Assembly (NCBI RefSeq): GCF_003290025.1 | Contig: NZ_QNHG01000007.1 | Location: forward strand, 117,741-181,740 | DNA: 64,000 nucleotides | Direction: 5' to 3' | From: Pseudogemmobacter bohemicus | GTDB lineage: Bacteria; Pseudomonadota; Alphaproteobacteria; Rhodobacterales; Rhodobacteraceae | Shown: positions 42,075 through 50,477 of the stretch, in pieces | How positions within the stretch are numbered: position 1 is the stretch's first letter | Layout: every line of letters starts with the position of its first letter | The notes under the pieces: generated by a model | The model's input: the letters and a program-made list of their open reading frames with translations, nothing else | Databases searched by the model: none | Told to the model about the DNA's origin: nothing | Program-made: the position numbers and the translations under genes

Positions 42075-43784
42075 ATGCGCGACCAGGGTGACTTGCTGGC
42101 AGAGCTGCGCGGGCTGATCGGCGCCGGCCATGTGCTGACCGGTGCGCGCGCCACGCGGCGATTCACGCGCGGCATCCGCTATGGCGGCGGCCCGGTCGAG
42201 GCGGTGCTCTGCCCCGGCTCACTGGTCGGAATGTGGCGCGCGCTGAATGCGGTGATCCAGGCCGGGCGGGTGGTGATCTTTCAGGCGGCGAATACCGGGC
42301 TCACCGGTGGCTCCACCCCCTGGGGCGAGGCTTATGACCGCCCCGTCATGCTGATCAGCGTGATGCGGCTTAAGGGCATCCATCTGATCGGGGGCGGCAA
42401 ACAGGTGCTCTGCCTGCCGGGATCGACGCTGGACGGGCTGGAGCGCGCACTGAAACCCCTGGGGCGCGAGCCGCATTCGGTGATCGGGTCCAGCTGTATC
42501 GGCGCCTCGGTGCTGGGCGGCATCTGCAACAATTCCGGCGGCGCGCTGATCCGGCGCGGGCCCGCCTATACCGAGATGGCGCTTTATGCCGAGGTGCGGG
42601 AAGATGGCTCGGTCGCGCTGGTGAACCATCTGAGTTTTGAACTGGGGGATGACCCCGAGACGATCCTTGCCCGCGTCGAGGCCGGCGATCTGCCGCCACC
42701 CGCGCCCGGCGATGCCTGGGGGTCTGACCGCGAATACGGCGACCATGTCCGCGATGTCGATGCGGCGACGCCCGCGCGGTTCAACGCCGATCAGCGCCGG
42801 CTGCGCGAGGCCTCGGGCTCTGCGGGCAAGCTGGCGGTTTTCGCGGTCAGGCTGGATACATTCGAGGCCGAGAAAGAGACGGCGGTGTTCTGCATCGGCA
42901 CCAATGACCCGGCCGAGCTGACGCAGATCCGCCGCGATATGCTCTCGGGGTTCACAACCCTGCCGATTGCGGGCGAATATATCCACGGCACCGCCTGGGA
43001 TATTGCCGAGCGTTATGGCAAGGATACTTACCTCCTGATCCGCAAGCTTGGCACGCAGCGGATTTCCGGCGTTTTCGCGCTGAAATCAAAGCTCGACGGC
43101 TGGACCGAACGGCTGGGGCTGGGGACCACGCTGACCGACCGCATCGCGCAGGCGCTGTCTCGCCTGTTTCCCCGCCACCTGCCGCCCCGGCTGCGGGCGT
43201 TCCGCGAGCGTTATCAGCATCACCTCTTTCTGCGCATGGGCGGCGCGGGGATCAGCGAGGCCCGCGCATACCTGACCCGCATGTTCCCCACCGCCAGCGG
43301 CGATATGTTCGAGGCTACGACCGAGGAGGGTGCCGCCGCCTTCCTGCACCGTTTCGCCGTGGCGGGGGCGGCCAACCGTTACCGCGCCGTGCATAAGCGC
43401 GAGGTCGAGGATATCGTCGCGCTGGACATCGCGCTCAGGCGCAATGACCGCGCCTGGGTCGAGCATCTGCCGCCGGACCTCGACGCCCAGATCGCCCATA
43501 AGCTTTATTACGGGCATTTCTTCTGCCATGTCTTCCACCAGGATTATGTGGCGAAAAAGGGGGTGGATTGCCTCGGTCTGGAACATGCAATGTGGCATCT
43601 GCTGGATCAGCGCGGCGCGCAATATCCGGCGGAACACAATGTCGGCCATCTCTACAAGGCGCCGCCGCAGCTGGCTGGCTTCTACCAGTCACTCGACCCG
43701 ACCAACAGCCTGAACCCCGGCATCGGCCAGACCCCCACCGCCCGCAACTGGCAGACCGGCTGCGGCTGCGGCAAGACGCATTGA
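42075..43784 (+). CDS. dld: respiratory D-lactate dehydrogenase, Dld type (569 aa)
   Basis: It is a peripheral membrane FAD enzyme oxidising D-lactate to pyruvate and passing electrons to the respiratory chain. The FAD-binding PCMH domain shows VIFQAANTGLTGGSTPWGE, VIGSSCIGASVLGGICNNSG and IRRGPAYTEMALYAEV; the C-terminal part matches the Dld membrane-binding and cap region (EYIHGTAWDIAERYGKDTYL), and length matches E. coli Dld (571). The C-terminus ends CGCGKTH. A cytochrome c gene follows 35 nt later on the same strand, and glyoxalase I is nearby. Confidence 0.9.
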   Translation: MRDQGDLLAELRGLIGAGHVLTGARATRRFTRGIRYGGGPVEAVLCPGSLVGMWRALNAVIQAGRVVIFQAANTGLTGGSTPWGEAYDRPVMLISVMRLKGIHLIGGGKQVLCLPGSTLDGLERALKPLGREPHSVIGSSCIGASVLGGICNNSGGALIRRGPAYTEMALYAEVREDGSVALVNHLSFELGDDPETILARVEAGDLPPPAPGDAWGSDREYGDHVRDVDAATPARFNADQRRLREASGSAGKLAVFAVRLDTFEAEKETAVFCIGTNDPAELTQIRRDMLSGFTTLPIAGEYIHGTAWDIAERYGKDTYLLIRKLGTQRISGVFALKSKLDGWTERLGLGTTLTDRIAQALSRLFPRHLPPRLRAFRERYQHHLFLRMGGAGISEARAYLTRMFPTASGDMFEATTEEGAAAFLHRFAVAGAANRYRAVHKREVEDIVALDIALRRNDRAWVEHLPPDLDAQIAHKLYYGHFFCHVFHQDYVAKKGVDCLGLEHAMWHLLDQRGAQYPAEHNVGHLYKAPPQLAGFYQSLDPTNSLNPGIGQTPTARNWQTGCGCGKTH

Positions 43785-43819
43785 CCCCTATCCCAGCTTT
43801 CCCGCCAGGAGTAACCACC

Positions 43820-44200
43820 GTGAAGATCCCCGCTTTGTCGCTGACCCTTATGCTCGCCCTCGCCTCTGCCGCCCATGCCGAAGGCGATGTGGAAAAGGGC
43901 GAAAAATCCGCGAAGAAATGCATGGCCTGCCATACCTTCACCACCGATGCGCCCAATAAAACCGGCCCGACCCTGTTCGGGATCATCGGTCGCAAGACCG
44001 GTTCGGTCGAGGGCTATGCCTATTCGAATGTTATGAAGGCCTGGGGCGAAGAGGGGCATGTCTGGACGCCCGAGGAACTCGACGCCTTTCTCGAAGCGCC
44101 AAGAGCGGTGCGGCCGGGTAACAAGATGCCCTTTGCCGGGATCAAAAAGCCCGAGGAACGTGCCGATCTGATTGCATATCTTGCAACGCTGACGGAATGA
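43820..44200 (+). CDS. periplasmic class I cytochrome c (126 aa)
   Basis: The signal peptide is MKIPALSLTLMLALASAAHA; the mature protein has one haem site (CMACHTF) and a distal Met ligand in GNKMPFAGIK, typical of small soluble cytochromes c of the c2/c552 kind. The start is a GTG at 43820, with AGGAG 8 nt upstream; the longer frame in the same phase runs inside dld and is rejected. It may accept electrons from D-lactate dehydrogenase (same strand, 35 nt) or from the convergent GMC dehydrogenase. Confidence 0.88.
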   Translation: MKIPALSLTLMLALASAAHAEGDVEKGEKSAKKCMACHTFTTDAPNKTGPTLFGIIGRKTGSVEGYAYSNVMKAWGEEGHVWTPEELDAFLEAPRAVRPGNKMPFAGIKKPEERADLIAYLATLTE

Positions 44201-44203
44201 GAA

Positions 44204-44230
44204 AGGGGCGGAACCGAAAGGTCCGCCCCT
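44204..44230. terminator. bidirectional stem-loop between cytochrome c and GMC genes
   Basis: AGGGGCGG-A-ACC pairs with GGT-CCGCCCCT around a GAAA tetraloop (one bulged A). The stem begins 3 nt after the cytochrome stop and ends 7 nt before the convergent stop, and is followed by a pyrimidine-rich stretch on both strands. Confidence 0.7.
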
Positions 44231-44237
44231 CTCCGTT

Positions 44238-45809
44238 TCAGAGGTTCTGTTTCGACAGCTCACCTGCGATGAACTCGGCCTGACGGATCGCGAGCGCCAC
44301 GATGGTCAAAGTCGGGTTCTCGGCCGCGCCGGTGGTGAACTGACTGCCATCCGAGACAAAAAGGTTCGGTATATCATGGCTTTGCCCGTGTTTGTTCACC
44401 ACACCGTCACGCGGGTTTTCTGACATCCGGTTGGTGCCGAGGTTATGCGTCGACGGATAGGGCGGCGTCGGGAAGGTGCGGGTGGCCCCTGCGGCGCGGT
44501 AGATCGCCTCGCCCGCTGCATAGGCATGGTTGCGCATCGCAATATCATTGGGGTGATCGTCGAAATGCACATTCGGCGCCGGCAGGCCGAACTGGTCGAC
44601 CACCGTGGCATGAAGGGTGATGCGGTTGGTCTCCTGCGGCATATCCTCGCCGACGATCCACATGCCGGCCATGTTCTCATAGCCATCCATTGCCGAGGTG
44701 AAGCTGCGCCCCCATCCGCCCGGATCAAGGAAGGCCGCCATGAAGGGAACGCCAAGCGCCAGCGTTTCCAGCTCATAGCCGCCGACGAAACCGCGCGACG
44801 GGTCAAGCCTCGCCTCGTCCTGCACGATCCCGGCCATGGTGGTGCCGCGCCACATCTTCACCGGCTTTTCAAACACGCCGTAAACCGAGCCGGTGACATG
44901 GCGGAGATAGTTGCGCCCGACCTGGCCCGACGAATTCGCCAGCCCGTCCGGGAACATCGAAGAGGCCGAGTTCAGCAGGATCCGGGGGCTTTCGATCGAG
45001 TTCCCGGCAACGCAGACCACGCGCGCCTTCTGGAAATGCTGGTTGCCATCCTTGTCGGCATAAAGCACGCCGGTCACCTTACCCTTGTCGTCATGCTCGA
45101 TCTTCAGCGCATGGCAGCGGTCGCGGACTTCCAGATTGCCGGTCGCCTCTCCTTTCGGGATATCGGTATAGGCCGAGGACCATTTGGCGCCCCATTTACA
45201 GCCCTGAAAGCAAAAGCCGGTCTGCTGGCAGGCGAGACGGTCATCGTAATCGACCGAATTGATCGCCATGCGACCAGTATGGACCTCTTTATAGCCAACT
45301 GCCAAAGCGCCCTTTTCCAGCACCTTGTAATTGTTGTTGCCGGGCAGGCCGGGGCGGTCACCGGTGCGGGTCACGCCCAGCTTGGTCTCGGCCTTTTCAT
45401 ACCAGGGCGCCATTTCCGCCCCGTCAATGGGCCAGTCAAGGAGGTTCGCCCCGGTGACATGGCCATAATTGGTGCGCGCCTTCCATTCATGGTCCTGGAA
45501 GCGCAACGACGCCCCCGCCCAATGGATCGAAGTGCCGCCAACCGCCTTCACGATCCAGGCCGGAAGACCCGAAAAGTCCTTCGCCACCCGCCAGTCACCC
45601 GAGGTGGTGCGGTTATCCAGCCAGGCCAGCTGGGCAAAGCTGTCCCATTCGTCATTGATGTAATCCTCGGGCATATAGCGCCCGCCGGCCTCAAGCGAGA
45701 CGACCTTGACACCCTTTTGCGCCAGTTCATTCGCCAGCACGCCGCCACCCGAGCCCGTGCCGATGATCAGAACGACGGAATCGTCGTCCAGTTCAAATTT
45801 CGCAACCAT
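44238..45809 (-). CDS. GMC-family dehydrogenase, large FAD subunit (523 aa)
   Basis: It is an FAD alcohol/sugar dehydrogenase of the gluconate 2-dehydrogenase-like group. The N-terminal dinucleotide motif is VVLIIGTGSGGGVLANELAQ; GGTSIHWAGASLRFQDHEWK and NSIESPRILLNSASS follow; the C-terminal signature is HNLGTNRMSENPRDG and VSDGSQFTTGAAENPTLTI. The start at 45809 (ATGGTTGCGAAA) follows a purine-rich site; the longer frame overlaps the small-subunit gene. It follows that gene by 13 nt, forming a two-subunit enzyme probably held at the periplasmic face. The substrate is unknown. Confidence 0.85.
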   Translation of the reverse strand: MVAKFELDDDSVVLIIGTGSGGGVLANELAQKGVKVVSLEAGGRYMPEDYINDEWDSFAQLAWLDNRTTSGDWRVAKDFSGLPAWIVKAVGGTSIHWAGASLRFQDHEWKARTNYGHVTGANLLDWPIDGAEMAPWYEKAETKLGVTRTGDRPGLPGNNNYKVLEKGALAVGYKEVHTGRMAINSVDYDDRLACQQTGFCFQGCKWGAKWSSAYTDIPKGEATGNLEVRDRCHALKIEHDDKGKVTGVLYADKDGNQHFQKARVVCVAGNSIESPRILLNSASSMFPDGLANSSGQVGRNYLRHVTGSVYGVFEKPVKMWRGTTMAGIVQDEARLDPSRGFVGGYELETLALGVPFMAAFLDPGGWGRSFTSAMDGYENMAGMWIVGEDMPQETNRITLHATVVDQFGLPAPNVHFDDHPNDIAMRNHAYAAGEAIYRAAGATRTFPTPPYPSTHNLGTNRMSENPRDGVVNKHGQSHDIPNLFVSDGSQFTTGAAENPTLTIVALAIRQAEFIAGELSKQNL

Positions 45810-45822
45810 TGATCCGCCCCCC

Positions 45823-46362
45823 TCAGAGCCAGTTGATATCGTCGAAACCGCGATGCAGATAACCGCCCTGGCTGAAGGATTCTCCCTCATAGCCAAAGAT
45901 CGGCCAGACGGCCTTCTGGTTATAAAGTCCCGTCACGAGACCGCCACGGATCTGCTGGAAGAAGGCGGAAGTCTCCATCGCGCGCAGCAAAGCCACCCGG
46001 TCATCCTCCCACCCGATGGAGAGGTAATCGGCGTGTCCTGCGCCCTGGGCCGCAGCGTTCAGCGACGCAATCCCGGCTTCGATCCCGGGCGCGGCATCGG
46101 CCGTGTCATAGCCTTTGACGGCGATGACATAGAACTCATCGGCGATACGGTCATGGGGGTAGATATCGCGCGCCATGCGAACCAGCGTGGCCATGGTCTC
46201 TGGCTTCAGCGTGGTGGGCGCGTAAGCCCAGGCGGCGTCGGGGGCGGCGATAAAGCCCGCGCCGATGATCATTCCCGCGCTTGCGGCAAAGCTTCGCGAG
46301 ATCAGCTGGCGACGGGTGAGGGTTTGCCCCCTCAGCCCGCGGCTTGCGGTCAGGGTCGTCAT
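45823..46362 (-). CDS. gluconate 2-dehydrogenase subunit 3-like protein with Tat signal (179 aa)
   Basis: The twin-arginine signal LTRRQLISRSFAASAGMIIG ends near AAWA, so it is exported folded and can carry the large FAD subunit with it. The mature part (LVRMARDIYPHDRIADEFY, RGGLVTGLYNQKAVWPIFGY) matches the small-subunit family. It is the first gene of the pair. No cytochrome subunit is co-directional; the only nearby cytochrome c gene is convergent, beyond the large subunit. Confidence 0.83.
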   Translation of the reverse strand: MTTLTASRGLRGQTLTRRQLISRSFAASAGMIIGAGFIAAPDAAWAYAPTTLKPETMATLVRMARDIYPHDRIADEFYVIAVKGYDTADAAPGIEAGIASLNAAAQGAGHADYLSIGWEDDRVALLRAMETSAFFQQIRGGLVTGLYNQKAVWPIFGYEGESFSQGGYLHRGFDDINWL

Positions 46363-46441
46363 AGTCTCCTCCTTGCTTATCGTAGTTCGGCTGGGAGTTC
46401 CCGGTGCGGCTCCTCTTCCGCGCAGGAAAGGCCGTTTCAGA

Positions 46442-46837
46442 TTATTGGTAGCGCCCCGCGCGCTGCAGCACTTCGATCTGGTAACCGTCGGGATCGGCTA
46501 TGAAGAAAAACCGCGCGATGACTTCGCCGCCAGGGGCGAAATCGACCAGTTTGCGGGGGGTAAGGCCGGCGGCTTCCAGCCGCGCATGCTCGGCATTCAC
46601 GTCAGAGACCGAAAACGCCAGATGGCCGTAACCATCGCCAAGATTATAGGGCTCAACGCGGCCTTTGTTGACGGTCAGTTCCAGCTCGAACCCGGTCTCG
46701 GCATTGGCGAGATAGATCAGCGTGAAGCTCTCGAAATCGAGGCGGTCCACCACTTTCAGGCCGAAAGCCTGGTCATAGAATGCGAGCGAACGGGCTTCGT
46801 CCAGCACGCGGATCATGGTGTGAATCATACGGGCCAT
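46442..46837 (-). CDS. gloA: lactoylglutathione lyase, glyoxalase I (131 aa)
   Basis: It converts the hemithioacetal of methylglyoxal and glutathione to S-lactoylglutathione, which yields D-lactate after GloB. Vicinal-oxygen-chelate pattern: MIRVLDEARSLAFYDQAFGL with metal ligand His in IHTMIRV, ELELTVN (Glu), YGHLAFSV (His) and DPDGYQIEVLQ (Glu). Length (about 130) matches the Ni-type bacterial enzyme. Its proximity to D-lactate dehydrogenase completes a plausible methylglyoxal disposal path. Confidence 0.88.
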   Translation of the reverse strand: MARMIHTMIRVLDEARSLAFYDQAFGLKVVDRLDFESFTLIYLANAETGFELELTVNKGRVEPYNLGDGYGHLAFSVSDVNAEHARLEAAGLTPRKLVDFAPGGEVIARFFFIADPDGYQIEVLQRAGRYQ

Positions 46838-46971
46838 AGTGTCTCCTTGCTTTCTGGCAGGAAACGGCAGATCGGCACGGAAGGGGTAGTATTATGCTAC
46901 TGACCGGGAAATTGTTCCGGTAAATCCCTGAAATGAAATGGCCCGCACCGGCGCGCGGGCCATAGCTCCGG

Positions 46972-47220
46972 TCAGGGCGCCTTTGTCTGCGGCAACGCGC
47001 CGAGGATCGTCAGATCCAGCCGGATCACCGAGCCCATGGTGCCGGCGGCATAGTCGGGATGCGTATCGCTGGAAGGTTCCGAGACGGAGGCGAACAGAAC
47101 CTGGCCCGACTCGTCCAGAGAAAGGTTGCTGGGGAAGGTCTTCACCGCCAGATCGCGGGTCACGGTATAGTCTTTCGTATTGACCACTTTGAGACCGCCG
47201 GTGTCCGAAGGCGCGGGCCG
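46972..47220 (-). pseudogene. C-terminal fragment of a YncE-like beta-propeller protein
   Basis: The readable frame (LKVVNTKDYTVTRDLAVKTF, then PSNLSLDESGQVLFASVSEP and SSDTHPDYAAGTMGSVIRLD) looks like the last blades of a YVTN/YncE-type propeller and ends in a normal stop. Nothing upstream continues it: the LacI gene stop is 4 nt before the remnant. The first part of the gene has been replaced or lost. No start codon with a ribosome site is visible. Confidence 0.55.
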
Positions 47221-47223
47221 GGT

Positions 47224-48285
47224 TTACGGCCCCTCCGCCACCGGCGGAAAGGGCGGCGCGGCGAAATGGGTGGGGATTTCGCTGACGCCGGGCGGTGGGG
47301 TGCCGGCGTCGATCAACCCGAACAACGCCTCCAGCATCGCCGGAACATCCTGCTGCACCATAACGATATTCTCGGTGAGGATAGCCGCCAGCGGATCCCA
47401 GTCGAAACAGCCGACATGGGGCGCCATGGCACCAAAATGACCGGTCGAGCGGGTCCAGTGCAGCACCCCCTCCAGCGCGATGGTGGAGTTGACGAAGATC
47501 GCGCGTGGCAGCGCGCCGCGCCGCGCCGCCAGATCGGCCAGCGCGGTGATGGCGCGCTCCGGCGCATAGCCGGTGGCAAGAATCATCGCCTCGTCCACCG
47601 CGATCCCCGCCTCGTCATGGGCGGCGCGAAAGCCCCGGATCCGCTCGGAGGTATTGTGATCGCTGGCGCGGCCGCCAATGAAGGGGATCGGCTCGCCCCG
47701 GTGGCGCTGGCTGGCCGAGGCCGCGAGAATCCGCCGCGTCAGCGCCAGCGCGCCGCCGAAATTATCCGAGATCACCGAGGGCGCCAGACTGCCCGGCAGG
47801 TCAAGGTTGAGCGAGCGCACCCCGGCGCCCTCGCAGATCGCGGTGATGCGGTCGGGATCGGTGGCGCCGGTCGCAATCAGGCAATCCACCTGATGCGAGA
47901 TCATCTCGCGCGCGGCCTGGATCTCAAGCGCGGGGTCGCGCATCGTGCAGGTGATGATCGGAAAAAGGTCGCGCGACCGGGCCATTGCCTCGAACCGCTC
48001 GACGATCGAGCCGAAATAGCGGTTGTCGTATTTCGGCACGATCATCCCGATCAGCCGCGATTTCTCACGCCTGAGCCCGCTGGCCTGGAGGTTCAGCGCA
48101 TAGCCCTGTTCCTCGGCGGTGCGGGTGATGCGTTCCGCCAGCGAGGCGCTTATGCGGCGCTTTTTCCAGGTGCCGTTCAGCACCGCGCTGACCGCCGTTG
48201 GCGAGGCCCCGACCAGCACCGCCAGATCGTAAATCGTGGTGCGCCGCGCACGGGTCGGCGCCGGGTTGGGGCGGGGTGCTGTCAC
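47224..48285 (-). CDS. LacI-family transcriptional regulator (353 aa)
   Basis: The N-terminal helix-turn-helix (residues about 16-65) reads TTIYDLAVLVGASPTAVSAV then LNGTWKKRRISASLAERITR, with the hinge Leu region after ALNLQASGLRREKSRLIGMI. The rest is a periplasmic-binding-protein-like effector domain (DCLIATGATDPDRI, SDNFGGALALTRRIL, RGFRAAHDEAGI). It is divergent from the ribitol-type operon and is its likely repressor, with a pentitol or its phosphate as inducer (inference). Confidence 0.88.
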   Translation of the reverse strand: MTAPRPNPAPTRARRTTIYDLAVLVGASPTAVSAVLNGTWKKRRISASLAERITRTAEEQGYALNLQASGLRREKSRLIGMIVPKYDNRYFGSIVERFEAMARSRDLFPIITCTMRDPALEIQAAREMISHQVDCLIATGATDPDRITAICEGAGVRSLNLDLPGSLAPSVISDNFGGALALTRRILAASASQRHRGEPIPFIGGRASDHNTSERIRGFRAAHDEAGIAVDEAMILATGYAPERAITALADLAARRGALPRAIFVNSTIALEGVLHWTRSTGHFGAMAPHVGCFDWDPLAAILTENIVMVQQDVPAMLEALFGLIDAGTPPPGVSEIPTHFAAPPFPPVAEGP

Positions 48286-48312
48286 GGTTTCCTCATTCCC
48301 TGGAAATGCAGC

Positions 48313-48357
48313 TTGACAGTTTCAACGGGCTGACGCAACCTCATGCTACATCGGTTG
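48313..48357 (+). promoter_or_regulatory. promoter/operator of the ribitol-type operon
   Basis: TTGACA at 48313-48318 is a good -35; no strong -10 is seen at the usual distance. An imperfect inverted repeat with CAACC/GGTTG ends covers 48336-48357, where the -10 should be, a fitting place for a LacI-type repressor. The rest of the 276-bp gap up to the first gene is otherwise featureless apart from the GGAGGAGAG ribosome site. Confidence 0.45.
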
Positions 48358-48561
48358 AGCAGGAGGGCTACACCGATGGAACACGGATAATTCACGCCGC
48401 CGGACCGGATGCCGGGCCTGAGGGAGGATCACTGCACAGCTTCGACCCGCCGGTTTTCCGGCTTCGTCCTGCTGCGCGGTCTTCGTCTCTCTGACCGTGT
48501 CGGTCGCGGTTCTGTTCAGCGGGGACCCAGGGTCGCCCGTGCTTTGTGGAGGAGAGACGAG

Positions 48562-49608
48562 ATGAAATTTTTCACCCTGCCCGCAGCGGCATCGGCGATG
48601 GCCGTGCTTCTGGGCTCTGCGGCGCTCGCCGAGCCTTCGGGCGTCGTGGGCTTCCTGATGCCCGACCAGGCTTCGACCCGCTATGAAGAGCATGACTTCC
48701 CGGGCTTTAAAGCCGAGATGGACAAGCTCTGCCCGTCCTGCGAGGTGATCTACCAGAACGCCAATGCCGATGTGGCGCTGCAACAGCAGCAGTTCAACGC
48801 GCTGCTGACCCAGGACGCAAAGGTCATCGTGCTTGATCCGGTGGACTCGGCGGCGGCGGCGGGTCTGGTGACGCTGGCCCAGGCCCAGGGCGTCAAAGTC
48901 ATCGCCTATGACCGCCCGATCCCGGCGACCCCGGCCGATTACTATGTGTCTTTCGACAATGAGGGCATCGGCTATGCCATCGCGAAATCGCTGGTCGAAC
49001 ATCTGAAGGCCTCGGGCGTGCCGGATGGGGCAGGGGTCTTGCAGATCAACGGCTCGCCCACCGATGCAGCCGCCGGCCTGATCCGTGACGGCATCCACCG
49101 CGCGCTGAAGGAATCGCCCTATAAGACACTGGCCGAGTTCGACACGCCGGACTGGGCGCCGCCGAAGGCCCAGGAATGGGCGGCAGGCCAGATCACCCGT
49201 TTCGGGGCCGAGATCACCGGCGTTGTGGCGGCGAATGATGGCACCGGCGGCGGCGCGGTTGCGGCCTTCAAGGCGGCGGGCGTGAACCCGGTTCCACCGG
49301 TCACCGGCAATGACGCGACCATCGCGGCGCTGCAGCTGATCATTTCGGGCGACCAGTATAACACCATCTCGAAACCCTCCGAGATCGTGGCGGCAGCGGC
49401 AGCGAATATCGCGGTCACCTTCCTCAATGGCGAGACGCCCGAGGCGAAGACGAGCCTGTATGACACCCCCTCAGAGTTGTTCGTGCCGGCCGTGGTGACC
49501 AAGGAAAACATCAAGGCCGAGATCTTCGACAAGGGGATCCAGACGCCCGAGCAGATCTGCACCGGCGAATATGCCGAGGGCTGCAAGGCGCTCGGGATCA
49601 CCCAGTAA
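48562..49608 (+). CDS. sugar/polyol ABC transporter binding protein, CUT2 type (348 aa)
   Basis: The signal peptide is MKFFTLPAAASAMAVLLGSA ending ALA, then EPSGVVGFLMPDQASTRYEE. The XylF/RbsB-like fold is shown by CEVIYQNANADVALQQQQFN, VIVLDPVDSAAAAGLV, VIAYDRPI (the XylF hallmark) and VVAANDGTGGGAVAAFKAAG. GGAGGAGAG lies before the ATG at 48562. First gene of the operon; with an SDR and a ribulokinase downstream, ribitol or a similar pentitol is the likely ligand. Confidence 0.87.
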   Translation: MKFFTLPAAASAMAVLLGSAALAEPSGVVGFLMPDQASTRYEEHDFPGFKAEMDKLCPSCEVIYQNANADVALQQQQFNALLTQDAKVIVLDPVDSAAAAGLVTLAQAQGVKVIAYDRPIPATPADYYVSFDNEGIGYAIAKSLVEHLKASGVPDGAGVLQINGSPTDAAAGLIRDGIHRALKESPYKTLAEFDTPDWAPPKAQEWAAGQITRFGAEITGVVAANDGTGGGAVAAFKAAGVNPVPPVTGNDATIAALQLIISGDQYNTISKPSEIVAAAAANIAVTFLNGETPEAKTSLYDTPSELFVPAVVTKENIKAEIFDKGIQTPEQICTGEYAEGCKALGITQ

Positions 49609-49621
49609 GCTTTCTGGCTGG

Positions 49622-49650
49622 CCCGACCGGTGCGCTCCCCGTCGGTCGGG
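49622..49650 (+). terminator. intercistronic hairpin after the binding-protein gene
   Basis: Perfect 8-bp arms CCCGACCG (49622-49629) and CGGTCGGG (49643-49650) lie 13 nt after the stop, followed by TCCTGTTTTC. This is a probable partial terminator or stabilising stem that lowers expression of the ATPase and permease genes relative to the binding protein. Confidence 0.55.
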
Positions 49651-49676
49651 TCCTGTTTTCAGCGCAAGGTGCAGAT

Positions 49677-50477
49677 ATGACGGATGCGAATACGCCCCCG
49701 AAAGGGGAGCTGCTTTTGCAGCTGGAAGGTGTTTCAAAGAATTTCGGGGCCGTCTCGGCCCTGAGCGATATCGAACTGGAGGTTCACGCCGGCGAGGTTG
49801 TGGCCCTGGTCGGTGACAATGGCGCCGGCAAATCGACACTGGTGAAGGTGCTGGCCGGGGTGCATCAGCCCTCGGCCGGGGTGGTGCGCTTCATGGGGAA
49901 ACCCGTGACGCTCGACAGCCCGGCAAAGGCGCTGGATCTGGGGATAGCGACAGTCTTCCAGGACCTGGCGCTGTGCGAAAACCTCGATGTGGTTTCTAAC
50001 CTGTTTCTGGGCCATGAGATTTCACCCTGGCGCCTTGACGAGGTGCAGATGGAGGTCCGGGCCTGGACGCTTTTGCGCGAGCTGGCGGCACGGATTCCTT
50101 CGGTGCGCGAACCCGTCGCCTCGCTTTCGGGCGGGCAGCGGCAGACGGTGGCGATTGCGCGCTCGCTGCTGACCGATCCGAAGATCATCATGCTGGATGA
50201 GCCGACCGCCGCGCTTGGCGTGGCGCAGACGGCCGAGGTGCTGAACCTGATTGACCGCGTGCGCGCGCGGGGTCTGGGCGTGATCATCATCAGCCATAAT
50301 ATGGAAGATGTCCGCGCGGTCGCCGACCGCATCGTCGTGCTGCGGTTGGGCAAGAACGGCGGTGTCTTCACCCCGGACTCCAGCAACCAGGAGCTGGTCG
50401 CCGCCATCACCGGCGCGTCGGAAAATGCGGTCTCGCGCCGCGCAAGCCGCAAGGCGGCGGAGGTGCATGATGAGTGA
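49677..50477 (+). CDS. sugar/polyol ABC transporter ATPase, single-domain (266 aa)
   Basis: It has one nucleotide-binding domain: VGDNGAGKSTLVKVLAG, LSGGQRQTVAIARSLL, IIMLDEPTAALGVAQ and IIISHNMEDVRAVADR. CUT2 ATPases such as XylG or RbsA carry two domains (about 500 residues); this is the half-size type seen in FrcA-like systems, acting as a dimer. VFQDLALCENLDVVSNLFLG is typical of sugar ATPases. It overlaps the permease start. Confidence 0.87.
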   Translation: MTDANTPPKGELLLQLEGVSKNFGAVSALSDIELEVHAGEVVALVGDNGAGKSTLVKVLAGVHQPSAGVVRFMGKPVTLDSPAKALDLGIATVFQDLALCENLDVVSNLFLGHEISPWRLDEVQMEVRAWTLLRELAARIPSVREPVASLSGGQRQTVAIARSLLTDPKIIMLDEPTAALGVAQTAEVLNLIDRVRARGLGVIIISHNMEDVRAVADRIVVLRLGKNGGVFTPDSSNQELVAAITGASENAVSRRASRKAAEVHDE

